A stretch of DNA of 64,000 nt, taken from assembly GCA_910587665.1 (NCBI GenBank), contig CAJUMZ010000014.1, positions 9,725 through 73,724 on the forward strand, in the 5' to 3' direction. Below, one piece after another: positions 17,698 through 26,795 of the stretch. Position 1 is the first letter of the stretch. Each line of letters begins with the position of its first letter. A model generated the notes under the pieces. The model made no database searches. It was not told where the DNA came from and saw nothing but the letters and a program-made list of their open reading frames with translations. A program made the translations under genes and the position numbers. The stretch is from an uncultured Muribaculum sp. (GTDB lineage Bacteria > Bacteroidota > Bacteroidia > Bacteroidales > Muribaculaceae).

Positions 17698-20133
17698 TCA
17701 GCGGATATTGGCGATACCGATTATATCGGAGAACACGCCTGCGGCAGTCACCTCGGCTCCGGCGCCATAACCCTTGATCACCATCGGATACTCGTTGTAA
17801 CGCTCGGTAGTGATAAGTATGACATTGTTACTTCCTTCAAGATGATAGAAGGGATGTATAGAGCTTACTTTCTGCAACCCGACACTTGTGACACCATTGT
17901 CAAGACGCGCAACGAAACGGAAATGCTCGCCGGCACTCTCCGCCTCCGAGCGCTGGCGCTCGAAATCGCCGTCAATCTCGGTTATGTTACGATAAAAATC
18001 ATCTAACGTGCCGAGGAAATATTTTTCGGGGATGAAAAGCCGCGCCTCGACATCATCCTGCTCTACCTTATATCCCGCTTCACGGGCAAGAATCACAAGC
18101 TTGCGTATGACATCCTTGCCGCTCAGGTCGGTGCGTGGGTCAGGCTCACTGTAACCGGCTTCCTGCGCCATCTTTATAGCGCGGCTCATCGGTATCTCAC
18201 GACTCAACACATTAAATATGTAATTGAGCGTGCCACTCACCACTGCCTCGATTTTAAGAATACGGTCACCTGAGTTTATCAGGTTGTTGATAGTGTTTAT
18301 AATCGGCAGACCGGCACCGACATTGGTCTCAAACAGAAACTTGACATCCTTTTTATGAGTGATACGCTTTAACCGGGCATAATCCTCATATTTTCCCGAT
18401 GCCGCAATCTTGTTGGCCGCCACCACATTGACGTTATGGTCAAGGAGGTCGGCATATAAGGCTGCTATCTCCTCACTTGAGGTGCAATCAACAAACACCG
18501 AGTTAAATATATTCATTCCGATTACCCCGTTACGTATATTTTCAGGAGTAGCGGGAATATCAGACTTGTCAAGACGCTCCTTATAATATTCCGTATCGAT
18601 TCCCTCACGGTCAAACACACACTTACGTGAATTGGCGATACCGACAAGACGGAGTTTCAATGACTTGTTTTCAAGAAGATTGGCTTGCTGGGCGTGAATC
18701 TGCGACAGAAGATTTCTGCCGACATTTCCTATTCCGACAACAAACAGGTTTAAGACCTGAGTGTCAGACAGGAAAAAACTGTCATGAATTACATTGAGGG
18801 CTTTTCGCAGGTTATTGTGTTCGATCACAAAGGAGATATTGGTCTCCGACGCGCCCTGTGCACATGCAATCACACTGATACCGTTTCTTCCGAGTGTATT
18901 GAAAAGCTTTCCGGCGATACCGGTGGTATGCTTCATGTTCTCGCCTACAATCGCTACAGTGGCAAGATTCGGCTCGGCAATTATATCGCTTAGCGAACCT
19001 GCCTGCAATTCCGGGGCAAATTGCTCGCGAAGCACCTCGATGGCATGATCGGCATCGGCATTGCGCACGGCGAAAGAGGTATTGTTTTCACTCGCCGCCT
19101 GACTCACAAGGAACACGGATATGCCGTTTTTGGCAAGAGTATTGAAAATACGCGAGTTTATACCTATCACACCCACCATACCAAGACCCTGCACGGTGAT
19201 AAGGCAGGTGTCGTTGATCGACGATATACCTTTGATCGCCTTTCCCTCCGGCGACGGATGCTGCTCGCTTATACATGTACCCGGTGCCTCCGGATTAAAT
19301 GTGTTTTTGATCCGGATAGGTATATTTTTATGGAATACCGGGTAGATCGTAGGGGGATATATGACCTTCGCACCGAAGTTACAAAGCTCCATAGCCTCCG
19401 TAAACGACAGATGGTCAATCACAAGCGCGCCATTGATCACCCTCGGGTCGGCAGTCATGAATCCGTCAACATCGGTCCATATCTCAAGCACGGAGGCATC
19501 AAGCGCAGCGGCAAGTATTGCCGCCGTATAGTCAGAGCCACCCCTGCCGAGATTGGTCACATTGCCGTCACGATCGCTTGCAATGAAACCCGGAACAAGC
19601 GCCACCTTGAAATTAAGGTTGTCAAACACCTCGTGGACACGCCTCTGGGTGGTATCGTTGTCAAGTACATGCTTGTTCCACTGCTTTTCTGTCTTTATGA
19701 AATTACGGCTGTCAAGATGGGTGGCACCGTCGATGATACGTGATATTATCACCGATGACAACCGCTCCCCATAGCTCACAATGATATCAAGGGTGCGGTC
19801 GCTCAAATCTTTTATAAGGTTTACGCCACGGTATATATTGCCAAGCTCCTCAAGCAGCGGATTGACAATCGACTGTACGTCGAGTCTGCTATGCTCCGGC
19901 ACTATGCCGTCGATCACCTTGTGATGGCGGTCGACGATGCGGGCATAATTTTCCAGATAGGATATATCGCCTTGCGCGGCAAGACGCGCGGTGTTGATAA
20001 GCTGGTCGGTGATACCGCCAAGAGCCGACACCACGACTATGACCGGCTCACTCTGCCCCTCCACGATAGCCTTCACATTGCGAAGACTCTCGACAGTGCC
20101 CACCGAAGTGCCGCCAAATTTCAATACTTTCAT
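17698..20133 (-). CDS. thrA: Bifunctional aspartokinase / homoserine dehydrogenase
   Basis: Catalyses the first and third steps from aspartate to homoserine. 811 residues, standard length. Residues 1-~290 are the kinase (KFGGTSVGTVESL, GRGGSDYTAA), ~310-460 two ACT regulatory domains (GLGMVGVIGINSRIF, TVAIVGENMKHTTGIAG) likely binding threonine, and ~470-811 the NAD(P)-dependent dehydrogenase (VVGIGNVGRNLL, VSGTLNYIFN, EPDPRTDLSGKDVIRK). First gene of the thr operon. A -7 box and a short hairpin (ATCGT/ACGAT, 20157-20172) lie in its leader; I see no Thr-rich leader peptide. Confidence 0.97.
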   Translation of the reverse strand: MKVLKFGGTSVGTVESLRNVKAIVEGQSEPVIVVVSALGGITDQLINTARLAAQGDISYLENYARIVDRHHKVIDGIVPEHSRLDVQSIVNPLLEELGNIYRGVNLIKDLSDRTLDIIVSYGERLSSVIISRIIDGATHLDSRNFIKTEKQWNKHVLDNDTTQRRVHEVFDNLNFKVALVPGFIASDRDGNVTNLGRGGSDYTAAILAAALDASVLEIWTDVDGFMTADPRVINGALVIDHLSFTEAMELCNFGAKVIYPPTIYPVFHKNIPIRIKNTFNPEAPGTCISEQHPSPEGKAIKGISSINDTCLITVQGLGMVGVIGINSRIFNTLAKNGISVFLVSQAASENNTSFAVRNADADHAIEVLREQFAPELQAGSLSDIIAEPNLATVAIVGENMKHTTGIAGKLFNTLGRNGISVIACAQGASETNISFVIEHNNLRKALNVIHDSFFLSDTQVLNLFVVGIGNVGRNLLSQIHAQQANLLENKSLKLRLVGIANSRKCVFDREGIDTEYYKERLDKSDIPATPENIRNGVIGMNIFNSVFVDCTSSEEIAALYADLLDHNVNVVAANKIAASGKYEDYARLKRITHKKDVKFLFETNVGAGLPIINTINNLINSGDRILKIEAVVSGTLNYIFNVLSREIPMSRAIKMAQEAGYSEPDPRTDLSGKDVIRKLVILAREAGYKVEQDDVEARLFIPEKYFLGTLDDFYRNITEIDGDFERQRSEAESAGEHFRFVARLDNGVTSVGLQKVSSIHPFYHLEGSNNVILITTERYNEYPMVIKGYGAGAEVTAAGVFSDIIGIANIR

Positions 20134-20185
20134 TTCCAGTTACAATCTAAATTTATATCGTTTTGACACGATTTTATCGAGTATG

Positions 20186-20193
20186 CAAAGTTA
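20186..20193 (-). promoter_or_regulatory. -7 box of the thr operon
   Basis: TAACTTTG on the minus strand, a perfect consensus match, 52 nt before the thrA start. Confidence 0.6.
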
Positions 20194-20244
20194 ATGTAAA
20201 TTAGACTCTAAAAAAAGCCAACAATTAACTAATTGCACGATATA

Positions 20245-20649
20245 TCAGAATTTTCTCAGTTCGAGATGGGCATAATCCGACTCAAGTGTCATTTTGCTCC
20301 CCGACAGGTGGAGTATGCGGAAAGTGGTCACCTTACTGTTGATGCCCCACGGCTCAAGCTGCTCCGGAGTGGCGTAGGGCGCCTCAAGCTTCAGTTCGTC
20401 ACCCTCATAGATCATGTTTCCGGCAATACTGTAGCCCCCGGTTTTACGCAGATTGAATGTATGAAGAAACAGGCAATAATATATTCCCTCCGGGTTCACT
20501 GTCCTTCCATCCTTATACTCTATGCTCATCACCTGCCACATCCCGTCAAGGTCACCGTTGATTGAGCGTTTGCGACACGACACCGCCGCCACGGCAAGCA
20601 GTGCGGTCATCAGCAATACTATTATCTTATTGGTCATTTTCATAGCCAT
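20245..20649 (-). CDS. Lipocalin-like lipoprotein
   Basis: A 134-residue lipoprotein: hydrophobic signal with lipobox LLAVAAVSC, then a small beta-rich domain (LDGMWQVMSIEYKDGRTV..., GYSIAGNMIYEGDELKLEAP, SKMTLESDYAHLELRKF) with the GMW motif typical of lipocalin-like Bacteroidales lipoproteins. The ligand is unknown. It overlaps the porin gene: the ATG at 20643 makes an ATGA overlap with its stop, while the longer start at 20649 overlaps by 10 nt; either is possible. The pair probably acts at the outer membrane. Confidence 0.8.
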   Translation of the reverse strand: MAMKMTNKIIVLLMTALLAVAAVSCRKRSINGDLDGMWQVMSIEYKDGRTVNPEGIYYCLFLHTFNLRKTGGYSIAGNMIYEGDELKLEAPYATPEQLEPWGINSKVTTFRILHLSGSKMTLESDYAHLELRKF

Positions 20650-22106
20650 CCTGTCTTTCTAAGGGTTAACATCACTCCGAAACTCTTGCCGAGAAGTCCG
20701 CCGGCATCACCGCCAATCGACAGTATGCCCGCTCCTCCTTTGACCCAACGTGGATTATAAGTCACCTCAAGAAGCCCGTTATAGTTGTTTTTCACTTCGG
20801 GATAAGGCGTATCATATGTGCCCCAGTTGCGGGAATAAGTCAGAAGCACCCTGTAGCCAAGCTCCGGCAGAGGCTGCCCCATGAATCCCAGGTGATGGGC
20901 TACAACACGGTTGGACTTGAAAAGGAGCATTCCGTCGCGGTTGTAGATCGGCGACAGCAGTATCGGATTACCGATGCCCATTCCCCAGTGCTGCCAACCG
21001 GTATATATACCGTGGTTATAGTAATTGTCGCGACCACTCACCTGCTCCGGTATACTGTTGTCATGGTCCCAATACACCGAGCTGCTCTGATCCTTTGTAT
21101 ACAGGAATTCATACACAAGCTGCGACACGGCGGGATTTTGAGGGAAATTGACTTCAACGCCCCAAAGCCCGTCACGCCAGTCATAGTCAAATGTCATCTG
21201 TGAGTGATCCTCGAAGAAGTGATTGTAATATATACCCACACCCCATTCAGGGGTTATGTTCCAGCCGATTTTAGCGTCCCAGCTGCCAACATGATTACCA
21301 TATATATTGGTCTGCTCGCCAACAGGAGTGTCCTCACCTCCTGATGACGGAAACAATACCTTTATTATATCCTTGAATCCGTTGGGCATGTCGATGACCT
21401 TGTCGCCGGTGATAGACTTACCGCCAAACTGTGCTGCCATCTCCAGTCCGCCCTCAAACCACACGGGAAATTTATCCATATTACCCACTTTCAAGAACAG
21501 AGCCTTGGAATGGTAAAGTACATGCTCGGTGTGCTTACTCCCGGGGGCGGCAAATGACTTCTGCCAACGGTCGTCGGTAAACATGCCGTAAGCGATGTAT
21601 CCTTTTACCGAAAGCCATTTTTTTGTGCCCGGCACAGCGGTATAATTAGGTATTCCGGCACGTATCTGGGGGATCGGTCGCGCATTGCCGGAATAAAGCA
21701 GGTTGCCGCTTCCGAGCTGACGATTGTTAAACTCTTGGTTGATATTTTCCTTGCTGCCGATTGTCAACCCGAGACAACGATATTTCAACTCGGCATAAAG
21801 CTGCTGGATGATAAACGAGGAGCTGAAGTTATAGGCACCGGCAAGATCAACCCCCGCACCCCATGAGAAGCGTCGCTCCGGTTCAATCTCCTTGAACAGG
21901 CCCACCCGCAGGTAACCGTTGTTTTTCTCTATTGACGCAAGACCCTCACGGTTGTTGACAAGCCAGAAAGGGGTGTTTTCCCCCGTACTGAAACTTACCT
22001 CACCCTCCACCTTGTAATAAAGTCCGTCAATGGCAAAGCCCGACGGTACACAGGCAAGCATGGCGGCAAGTGTGCATAATTGTCGTAATCCTTTAAATAA
22101 TCTCAT
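20640..22106 (-). CDS. Capsule assembly Wzi-family outer-membrane protein
   Basis: 488 residues with a signal peptide (LRQLCTLAAMLACVPSGFA) and a long series of amphipathic beta-strands ending in a Trp/Leu C-terminus, as expected for an outer-membrane barrel. Family features include YYKVEGEVSFSTGENTPFWL near the N-terminus, LTIGSKENINQEFNN, and HHLGFMGQPLPELGYRVLLTYSRNWGTY. Wzi proteins anchor capsular polysaccharide in enterobacteria; in Bacteroidales such proteins are common but often away from capsule loci, as here. Exact ligand unknown. Confidence 0.88.
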   Translation of the reverse strand: MRLFKGLRQLCTLAAMLACVPSGFAIDGLYYKVEGEVSFSTGENTPFWLVNNREGLASIEKNNGYLRVGLFKEIEPERRFSWGAGVDLAGAYNFSSSFIIQQLYAELKYRCLGLTIGSKENINQEFNNRQLGSGNLLYSGNARPIPQIRAGIPNYTAVPGTKKWLSVKGYIAYGMFTDDRWQKSFAAPGSKHTEHVLYHSKALFLKVGNMDKFPVWFEGGLEMAAQFGGKSITGDKVIDMPNGFKDIIKVLFPSSGGEDTPVGEQTNIYGNHVGSWDAKIGWNITPEWGVGIYYNHFFEDHSQMTFDYDWRDGLWGVEVNFPQNPAVSQLVYEFLYTKDQSSSVYWDHDNSIPEQVSGRDNYYNHGIYTGWQHWGMGIGNPILLSPIYNRDGMLLFKSNRVVAHHLGFMGQPLPELGYRVLLTYSRNWGTYDTPYPEVKNNYNGLLEVTYNPRWVKGGAGILSIGGDAGGLLGKSFGVMLTLRKTGWL

Positions 22107-22131
22107 AAACAGCTTTAAGTAATATTCAATG

Positions 22132-22139
22132 CAAAGTTA
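22132..22139 (-). promoter_or_regulatory. -7 box of the Wzi-lipoprotein operon
   Basis: TAACTTTG on the minus strand, a perfect match, 25 nt before the start codon at 22106. Confidence 0.6.
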
Positions 22140-22168
22140 CTACTTTTGTAAAAATATATTATCCCTCG

Positions 22169-22198
22169 TGCAACCTTTTTACCATATGTTGCATCTAA
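22169..22198 (+). promoter_or_regulatory. Candidate ECF-type promoter of the sigma-factor operon
   Basis: TGCAACC (22169-22175) followed after 15 nt by GCATCTAA (22191-22198). This has the AAC-type -35 and the C-T-rich -10 seen before self-regulated ECF sigma genes and is unlike the TTG/TAnnTTTG promoters elsewhere in the window. It ends 36 nt before the first gene of the operon that encodes the ECF factor. Confidence 0.55.
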
Positions 22199-22234
22199 TT
22201 GGCAAACAACGCAAAAAATTAATAGTTTATCAAT

Positions 22235-22921
22235 ATGAAAAATTTTATCATGCCCGTTGTGGCAACCATACTCCTCGTGTTCACATCCTGCGCCCGTGAC
22301 TTTCGAGATGAAGCAAATCTTGCAGCCGAAATTTCCGCCAAACTGTCGGAAAGCCTTAAATCGCTCGGCGACTCCACTTTCAACAACGTAGTGATCACTT
22401 CAGTCGATGATTCATCAGACTCTGACAGCATCAACGTGGTGACAAGCGGATTCACAGCCGATGACCGCGGAAACCTCTACGTCAGCATCTCGGCAAACAA
22501 CGACAGTGACTACCCTGATGAATGGTGGGTAAGCATTGTGGCGATAACCGCAACGGCTTTGATTTTCAGTGGCCCGATACTTGTTGTATTCATTGTGTGC
22601 TTCTTTATCTATAAGAGCAAGCGCGACCGCAACCGCGTAATCATGGAATCGCTTGCCACAGGTCGCCCGCTGCCGGATCGCTTCTACAATATCCCCGACC
22701 GTAAGCCTCGCCTTCAGCCGGCAGTCAATTACCTCGCATGGAGTGCAGGATTCTTCGCCTTCTTCTTGATCAGAGACAAGACTTCTATGGCGATGCTTAC
22801 CCTCATACCGTTTATAATCGGTATCGGCAAACTTGCCACCTATATAATAGCCACCCGCAAGAGCGGAAATACCGACAATAACAGCGACACCCCCACCACC
22901 TTCTGCGACAATGTTGAGTAA
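22235..22921 (+). CDS. DUF6249-like membrane lipoprotein of the ECF operon
   Basis: 228 residues. An N-terminal signal ends in a lipobox (TILLVFTSC). An extracytoplasmic Ser/Asp-rich region follows, then a transmembrane helix (IVAITATALIFSGPILVVFIVCFFIY), a cytoplasmic basic stretch (KSKRDRNRVIMESLATGRPLP) resembling DUF6249 proteins, and two more hydrophobic segments. Its gene overlaps the sigma factor gene by 11 nt, so it is probably a cotranslated envelope component of the same regulatory unit. A sensing or anti-sigma role is inference. Confidence 0.72.
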   Translation: MKNFIMPVVATILLVFTSCARDFRDEANLAAEISAKLSESLKSLGDSTFNNVVITSVDDSSDSDSINVVTSGFTADDRGNLYVSISANNDSDYPDEWWVSIVAITATALIFSGPILVVFIVCFFIYKSKRDRNRVIMESLATGRPLPDRFYNIPDRKPRLQPAVNYLAWSAGFFAFFLIRDKTSMAMLTLIPFIIGIGKLATYIIATRKSGNTDNNSDTPTTFCDNVE

Positions 22922-23438
22922 ATGGGAAGAGTTACGCCTGATTGCCCGATGTGTCACCGGCGACGACCGCGACGCATTCGGGCAGCTGGTGGAAGAGTAT
23001 AATGACGGACTGCGGCGGTTTCTGCTCAACCTGACTTTGGGCGACGCATCGCTGACCGACGACCTTGCCCAGGAGACATTTATAAAGGCTTACCTTTCCT
23101 TGCGCTCCTACCGTGGCATTGCCCGCTTCCGCACATGGCTCTACCGAATCGCGTACAACGAATTTTACATGCACCTGCGACGACGACACGAGACCGACGG
23201 CTTTGAAAGCGGCTACGACAATGTCGCCGACTCCGTGTCGCCCCATGCCGCCGGCGATGCCCGGATGGATGTGGAGCGATGCCTGAAAGCCCTCTCCGAA
23301 GCTGAACGCACTGCCGTGCTGCTGTTTTATATGGATGACCGCCCAATCAAGGAGATCGCCGACATAATGCAGATGCCGCAAGGCACCGTCAAGTCCCATC
23401 TCTCGCGTGCCAAGGCAAAGATGGCAAAATTGTTTTAA
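22911..23438 (+). CDS. ECF-family RNA polymerase sigma factor
   Basis: 175 residues with only regions 2 and 4. Region 2 shows LVEEYNDGLRRFLLNLTL, DDLAQETFIKAYLSLRSYRG and FRTWLYRIAYNEF; region 4 shows CLKALSEAERTAVLLFYMDDRPIKEIADIM and QGTVKSHLSRAKAKM, a helix-turn-helix for the -35 element. It directs transcription of a small envelope-stress or surface regulon. The promoter-like sequence at 22169-22198 suggests autoregulation. Codon use is GC-rich compared with the next block. Confidence 0.95.
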   Translation: MLSKWEELRLIARCVTGDDRDAFGQLVEEYNDGLRRFLLNLTLGDASLTDDLAQETFIKAYLSLRSYRGIARFRTWLYRIAYNEFYMHLRRRHETDGFESGYDNVADSVSPHAAGDARMDVERCLKALSEAERTAVLLFYMDDRPIKEIADIMQMPQGTVKSHLSRAKAKMAKLF

Positions 23439-23458
23439 TCACTAAACTTCATAAAATC

Positions 23459-23803
23459 ATGAACCGACATATCGACAACTCCACCCTCTCCGACGCCCGA
23501 TTGAAAGAACTGTTCAAGAAAGAGCTCCCGCAGGCTCCGCACAACCCTTGGTTTGTGCGCAAGGTCATCAACCGGCTCCCCGAAAAAGAGACACCCGCAG
23601 GCTCCCGCATCGAGAGTATATCCTATCTCATCGCGATCATTGCCCTCATCACCGCTTGGTGTAAGTTTGCAATTGGCGTAAGTGCGGCAGGCGTATTCAC
23701 CGGCGGCGACCTCATCCGCCTGCTCTTCATCGGGACCGTGAGCATGATAATCGCCCTCAGCTACCTCGCACCCCGCGTGCGCCGCTGGCTCTCCGAAGCC
23801 TGA
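23459..23803 (+). CDS. Small two-helix membrane protein, candidate anti-sigma factor
   Basis: 114 residues, 20 nt after the sigma factor gene. The N-terminal ~45 residues are soluble and helical (LKELFKKELPQAPHNPWFVRKVINRLPEK), a layout common in short Bacteroidales anti-sigma-like proteins where the cytoplasmic segment binds the sigma factor. Two transmembrane helices follow (SYLIAIIALITAWCKFAIGV and LIRLLFIGTVSMIIALSYLAP). Position and topology suggest an anti-sigma role, but no diagnostic zinc motif is present. Its stop codon marks the left edge of the inserted AT-rich lanthipeptide block, and its last ~14 codons are overlapped antisense by the LanB C-terminal gene. Confidence 0.75.
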   Translation: MNRHIDNSTLSDARLKELFKKELPQAPHNPWFVRKVINRLPEKETPAGSRIESISYLIAIIALITAWCKFAIGVSAAGVFTGGDLIRLLFIGTVSMIIALSYLAPRVRRWLSEA

Positions 23804-24645
23804 CCCACAAGCTTATTCCTACATATTAGACTTTCGTATTCATGATATAAGAAAAAGTATAGTATCATCTCAATCTCACGATTTGATGCTTCAAACAGAC
23901 GATTCATCATCATGTGCAAGCATGACGGAATATCTAATGAATAAAACTTGGGCTCTTGAGATAATTTCAAAAACTCTGAATCTCTTTTATGTATAATCTT
24001 ATGTATTGACTTATCTATCTCTCCTTTAGAAACAATATTATCAATCAATTTCCTATTCTTACGAAACAGGGAATTTAAACTTTTAGAATTATGTTCATTG
24101 AATCCAAACTCAGTTTTATAGGCTCCGGATAATTTATTCATCAAATCGCGCTTACGTAAATTGTCCATTTTAAACACCGTTAAAAAATGGTCAATACTAT
24201 ATAGCGCATACCACCATCGGTAATCTTTCGGTAATAATGACAAAACTTTAATTGCATCACAGGTATACACACTATCAATGTAAAACACGGATTCTGACAT
24301 TATCATTTGCCTCTCACCATAACGTTCTATTTCACGCTCATATGTATCTATACAAATTCTATGTATGAGCTGCGTATCTATATATTTAGCTAATTCTTTG
24401 TTAACTTTAACTAATATATCCCCGATAAAAGTAGGGTCAACGACATGCAATCTTAATCTCAAATGATAATCCGGATCAGAATATCGAATGAAAAACCATT
24501 TATCAATCCATGACTTTCGTAAAAATCCATTCATCAATGGTTTTATTGTATTTTTCAAAACATCATCAGCCGTTGAAATACCCAAATAGATTTTAAAATA
24601 TAGCCATTCACTACCGGGATAAAAAGAACGAACAATTTTAGTCAT
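23761..24645 (-). CDS. LanB elimination domain protein (SpaB_C / thiopeptide-type bacteriocin biosynthesis)
   Basis: 294 residues matching the C-terminal elimination domain of class I lantibiotic dehydratases: SEWLYFKIYLG at the N-terminus, WFFIRYSDPDYHLRLRLH (the family's R-Y-x-D-P-x-x-H-L-R-hallmark), and ERYGERQMIMSESVF. It removes glutamate from tRNA-dependent glutamylated Ser/Thr to yield dehydroamino acids. It follows the glutamylation-domain gene with a 4-nt ATGA overlap. The last ~14 residues (after NKLVG) are read from the opposite strand of the neighbouring membrane-protein gene, suggesting that the native stop was lost at the insertion junction. Confidence 0.9.
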   Translation of the reverse strand: MTKIVRSFYPGSEWLYFKIYLGISTADDVLKNTIKPLMNGFLRKSWIDKWFFIRYSDPDYHLRLRLHVVDPTFIGDILVKVNKELAKYIDTQLIHRICIDTYEREIERYGERQMIMSESVFYIDSVYTCDAIKVLSLLPKDYRWWYALYSIDHFLTVFKMDNLRKRDLMNKLSGAYKTEFGFNEHNSKSLNSLFRKNRKLIDNIVSKGEIDKSIHKIIHKRDSEFLKLSQEPKFYSLDIPSCLHMMMNRLFEASNREIEMILYFFLYHEYESLICRNKLVGQASESQRRTRGAR

Positions 24646-26795
24646 TTTAAAGTATCTTTAATTAGTGGCATAATAATCTCATAAACCCTATCTTTCGTGT
24701 CAACATCAGGTAAAAATTCCTGTATTAGAACTTTATCCCTATTTTTCATTTCCGACGTCAATGTATCCATACTTAATGTGCTATTTAAGTCTACAGGCAA
24801 TACATTATCGCCCATCACCAATTGTATATATTGAGGCAGACCGTTTTCTTTAACCCAATTCTTAAACAGATTTATATCAATCGTATTATTCTTTTTGAAA
24901 ATTTGAGTATCGACCAACCATTGTTCATGACTCAAAACAACATTCTTATATACCACCCTCGGCAAATGAGAATATATACTATCAATACCACCCCATGAAA
25001 ACGCCACAAACGACTTTAACGACTGATGCTGTAAATCGCAAAGAAAACGATAAATCGGAGATGGATTATTAGCATAATTATGGGCTGTTGACAATTTTGG
25101 AATGATCCTCTTATTCAAACTCTTTGAGAACAAAACGATCTGTCCGTTTCTGACCTTTATATATAGGTCTGATACAGGTATTGCATGTTTTGAGTCCAAT
25201 AATGAATTTGCATTTACCATTATTTCATAATCTCGCAGCTGTTGACGGGATAAAATATTTGCGGTTCTCATTCCGGGAATGTAGGCAACTTCGGCAATTA
25301 TTGTATCCTCGGGCATCAATTCTTGTTCCTTTTCAGCAATATTCTTTATTAAGTCGGCAATGTCGGACTCGCAATAGCCGAAACGAGCGAGCAAATTAAC
25401 AGCCGAACTTCCCGTAAAATGTAATCCGTCTATTATGTATTCTTCGCTCGAATCCTTATAATATTTAAACATTGCACCCATTGACATAGGAAAATTTGAC
25501 ACACCGCTTTTATATGATTTCCCATCATAGAGTTGAATAGGTTTATGTGAGTTGAAATCATAAAAGGCAAGTTTGTCCAATAATAGGCGAGTAAGCGGCG
25601 TCACACTTAATTGTCCAAATCCCATTCCCCTTCCCGGAAATCTAATCTCTTTCAATATAGAATACTGTATTTGATCTCGCTCGACCACGTAACCGATACC
25701 GATATCCGGGTCTAAAGCTTCCAGCAAAGGAATGGACTGGCTTTCATATCTCCCCAAAAAACGTTGTCTAAAATTAGACAATTTGCTGTCTTCGTATCTG
25801 ACAGTATAATGGTTCAGGAAATTAAAACATTCAACAATTGATTGCTCCACATCTTTTGACAACGTAATGTCGCATCCATTGCAGGATGAATCAACCTGAA
25901 AAAGATATTTTTTATCAATAGATATATCCGCTTTTTCCAAAATATCTTTAGCTAAGTCATATTGCTCCTTTATGAGCAACGTATTTTTAGTCGCATTTAA
26001 TGTTTTGACAATTTCCTTTAGATCAGCCAAAACTTTCTTACCGTTAAGATCTAACTTATCACTTACATCGGTATAATAATCCAACATATCAGGTCCACAA
26101 ATATATGGCTCCAACTCACTTACCAAAATCTGCCGTTGCACCAACAAATCAAGATATGCCTTAGCATCATCCAATGTTATTTCAAAATCATCTGTAATGC
26201 GATTGATTAATTCACTCCATGAAATATAATCAGGCGATTGACGCAAGACAAAAACAAGCAATGACGATTTTCTCAATTCCATTATTTGGAAAAAACTGTC
26301 ACCAATTCCGTATGAGCGAAAAATATATCTGACTATTCTTTTATACTCAATCAATGTAGGATTTACCCTATAGCACAATTTATCCCGATTACTCTTTTTG
26401 AGCATATTGCAGAGCATAATCATAGTAGCCATATCCAATCTGATATGAGCATGTATCTTATCTGAATCTATGTTCAAATCTGTAACCTTACCGATTTTTC
26501 CACAGGAAACGGCACTGAACAGAGCAAATGGAGTACATCTTGTCGACATTCTCGCCAAATATTTGAATAATGAACACTCTACTCTCTTCTTATCTTTTTC
26601 TTTCAATTGCCCGGACTCCAATTTTCCAAGCTCATCACTCAATATCGGAGAAGCATAATAAATCGCTCTTTTAAACTCATTATCTGAAATCAATCTCTTG
26701 AAATAATCTTGATTCTCAGAAGCAGAGAAAAACATTGATATCGGATAATATGGAAAACGCAAGACAAAATGCGATGCAAATTGATATCCACTCAT
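24642..26795 (-). CDS. Lantibiotic dehydratase, glutamylation part (LanB N-terminal)
   Basis: 717 residues corresponding to the Lant_dehydr_N region: YPISMFFSASENQDYFKRLI, LARMSTRCTPFALFSAVSCG (the conserved STRCTPFGLF-type motif), and further on RFCEDLQ-like and VIAEVAYIPGMRTANILSR with PRVVYKNVVLSHEQWLV. It uses glutamyl-tRNA to glutamylate Ser and Thr residues of the precursor. The elimination domain is a separate gene, so this is a split LanB. It overlaps LanC by 4 nt upstream. Base composition is clearly more AT-rich than the flanking genes. Confidence 0.92.
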   Translation of the reverse strand: MSGYQFASHFVLRFPYYPISMFFSASENQDYFKRLISDNEFKRAIYYASPILSDELGKLESGQLKEKDKKRVECSLFKYLARMSTRCTPFALFSAVSCGKIGKVTDLNIDSDKIHAHIRLDMATMIMLCNMLKKSNRDKLCYRVNPTLIEYKRIVRYIFRSYGIGDSFFQIMELRKSSLLVFVLRQSPDYISWSELINRITDDFEITLDDAKAYLDLLVQRQILVSELEPYICGPDMLDYYTDVSDKLDLNGKKVLADLKEIVKTLNATKNTLLIKEQYDLAKDILEKADISIDKKYLFQVDSSCNGCDITLSKDVEQSIVECFNFLNHYTVRYEDSKLSNFRQRFLGRYESQSIPLLEALDPDIGIGYVVERDQIQYSILKEIRFPGRGMGFGQLSVTPLTRLLLDKLAFYDFNSHKPIQLYDGKSYKSGVSNFPMSMGAMFKYYKDSSEEYIIDGLHFTGSSAVNLLARFGYCESDIADLIKNIAEKEQELMPEDTIIAEVAYIPGMRTANILSRQQLRDYEIMVNANSLLDSKHAIPVSDLYIKVRNGQIVLFSKSLNKRIIPKLSTAHNYANNPSPIYRFLCDLQHQSLKSFVAFSWGGIDSIYSHLPRVVYKNVVLSHEQWLVDTQIFKKNNTIDINLFKNWVKENGLPQYIQLVMGDNVLPVDLNSTLSMDTLTSEMKNRDKVLIQEFLPDVDTKDRVYEIIMPLIKDTLK

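Noticed and set aside
19021..19743. A 240-codon open frame antisense to thrA
   Set aside because: Shadow of the aspartokinase region; no protein features.
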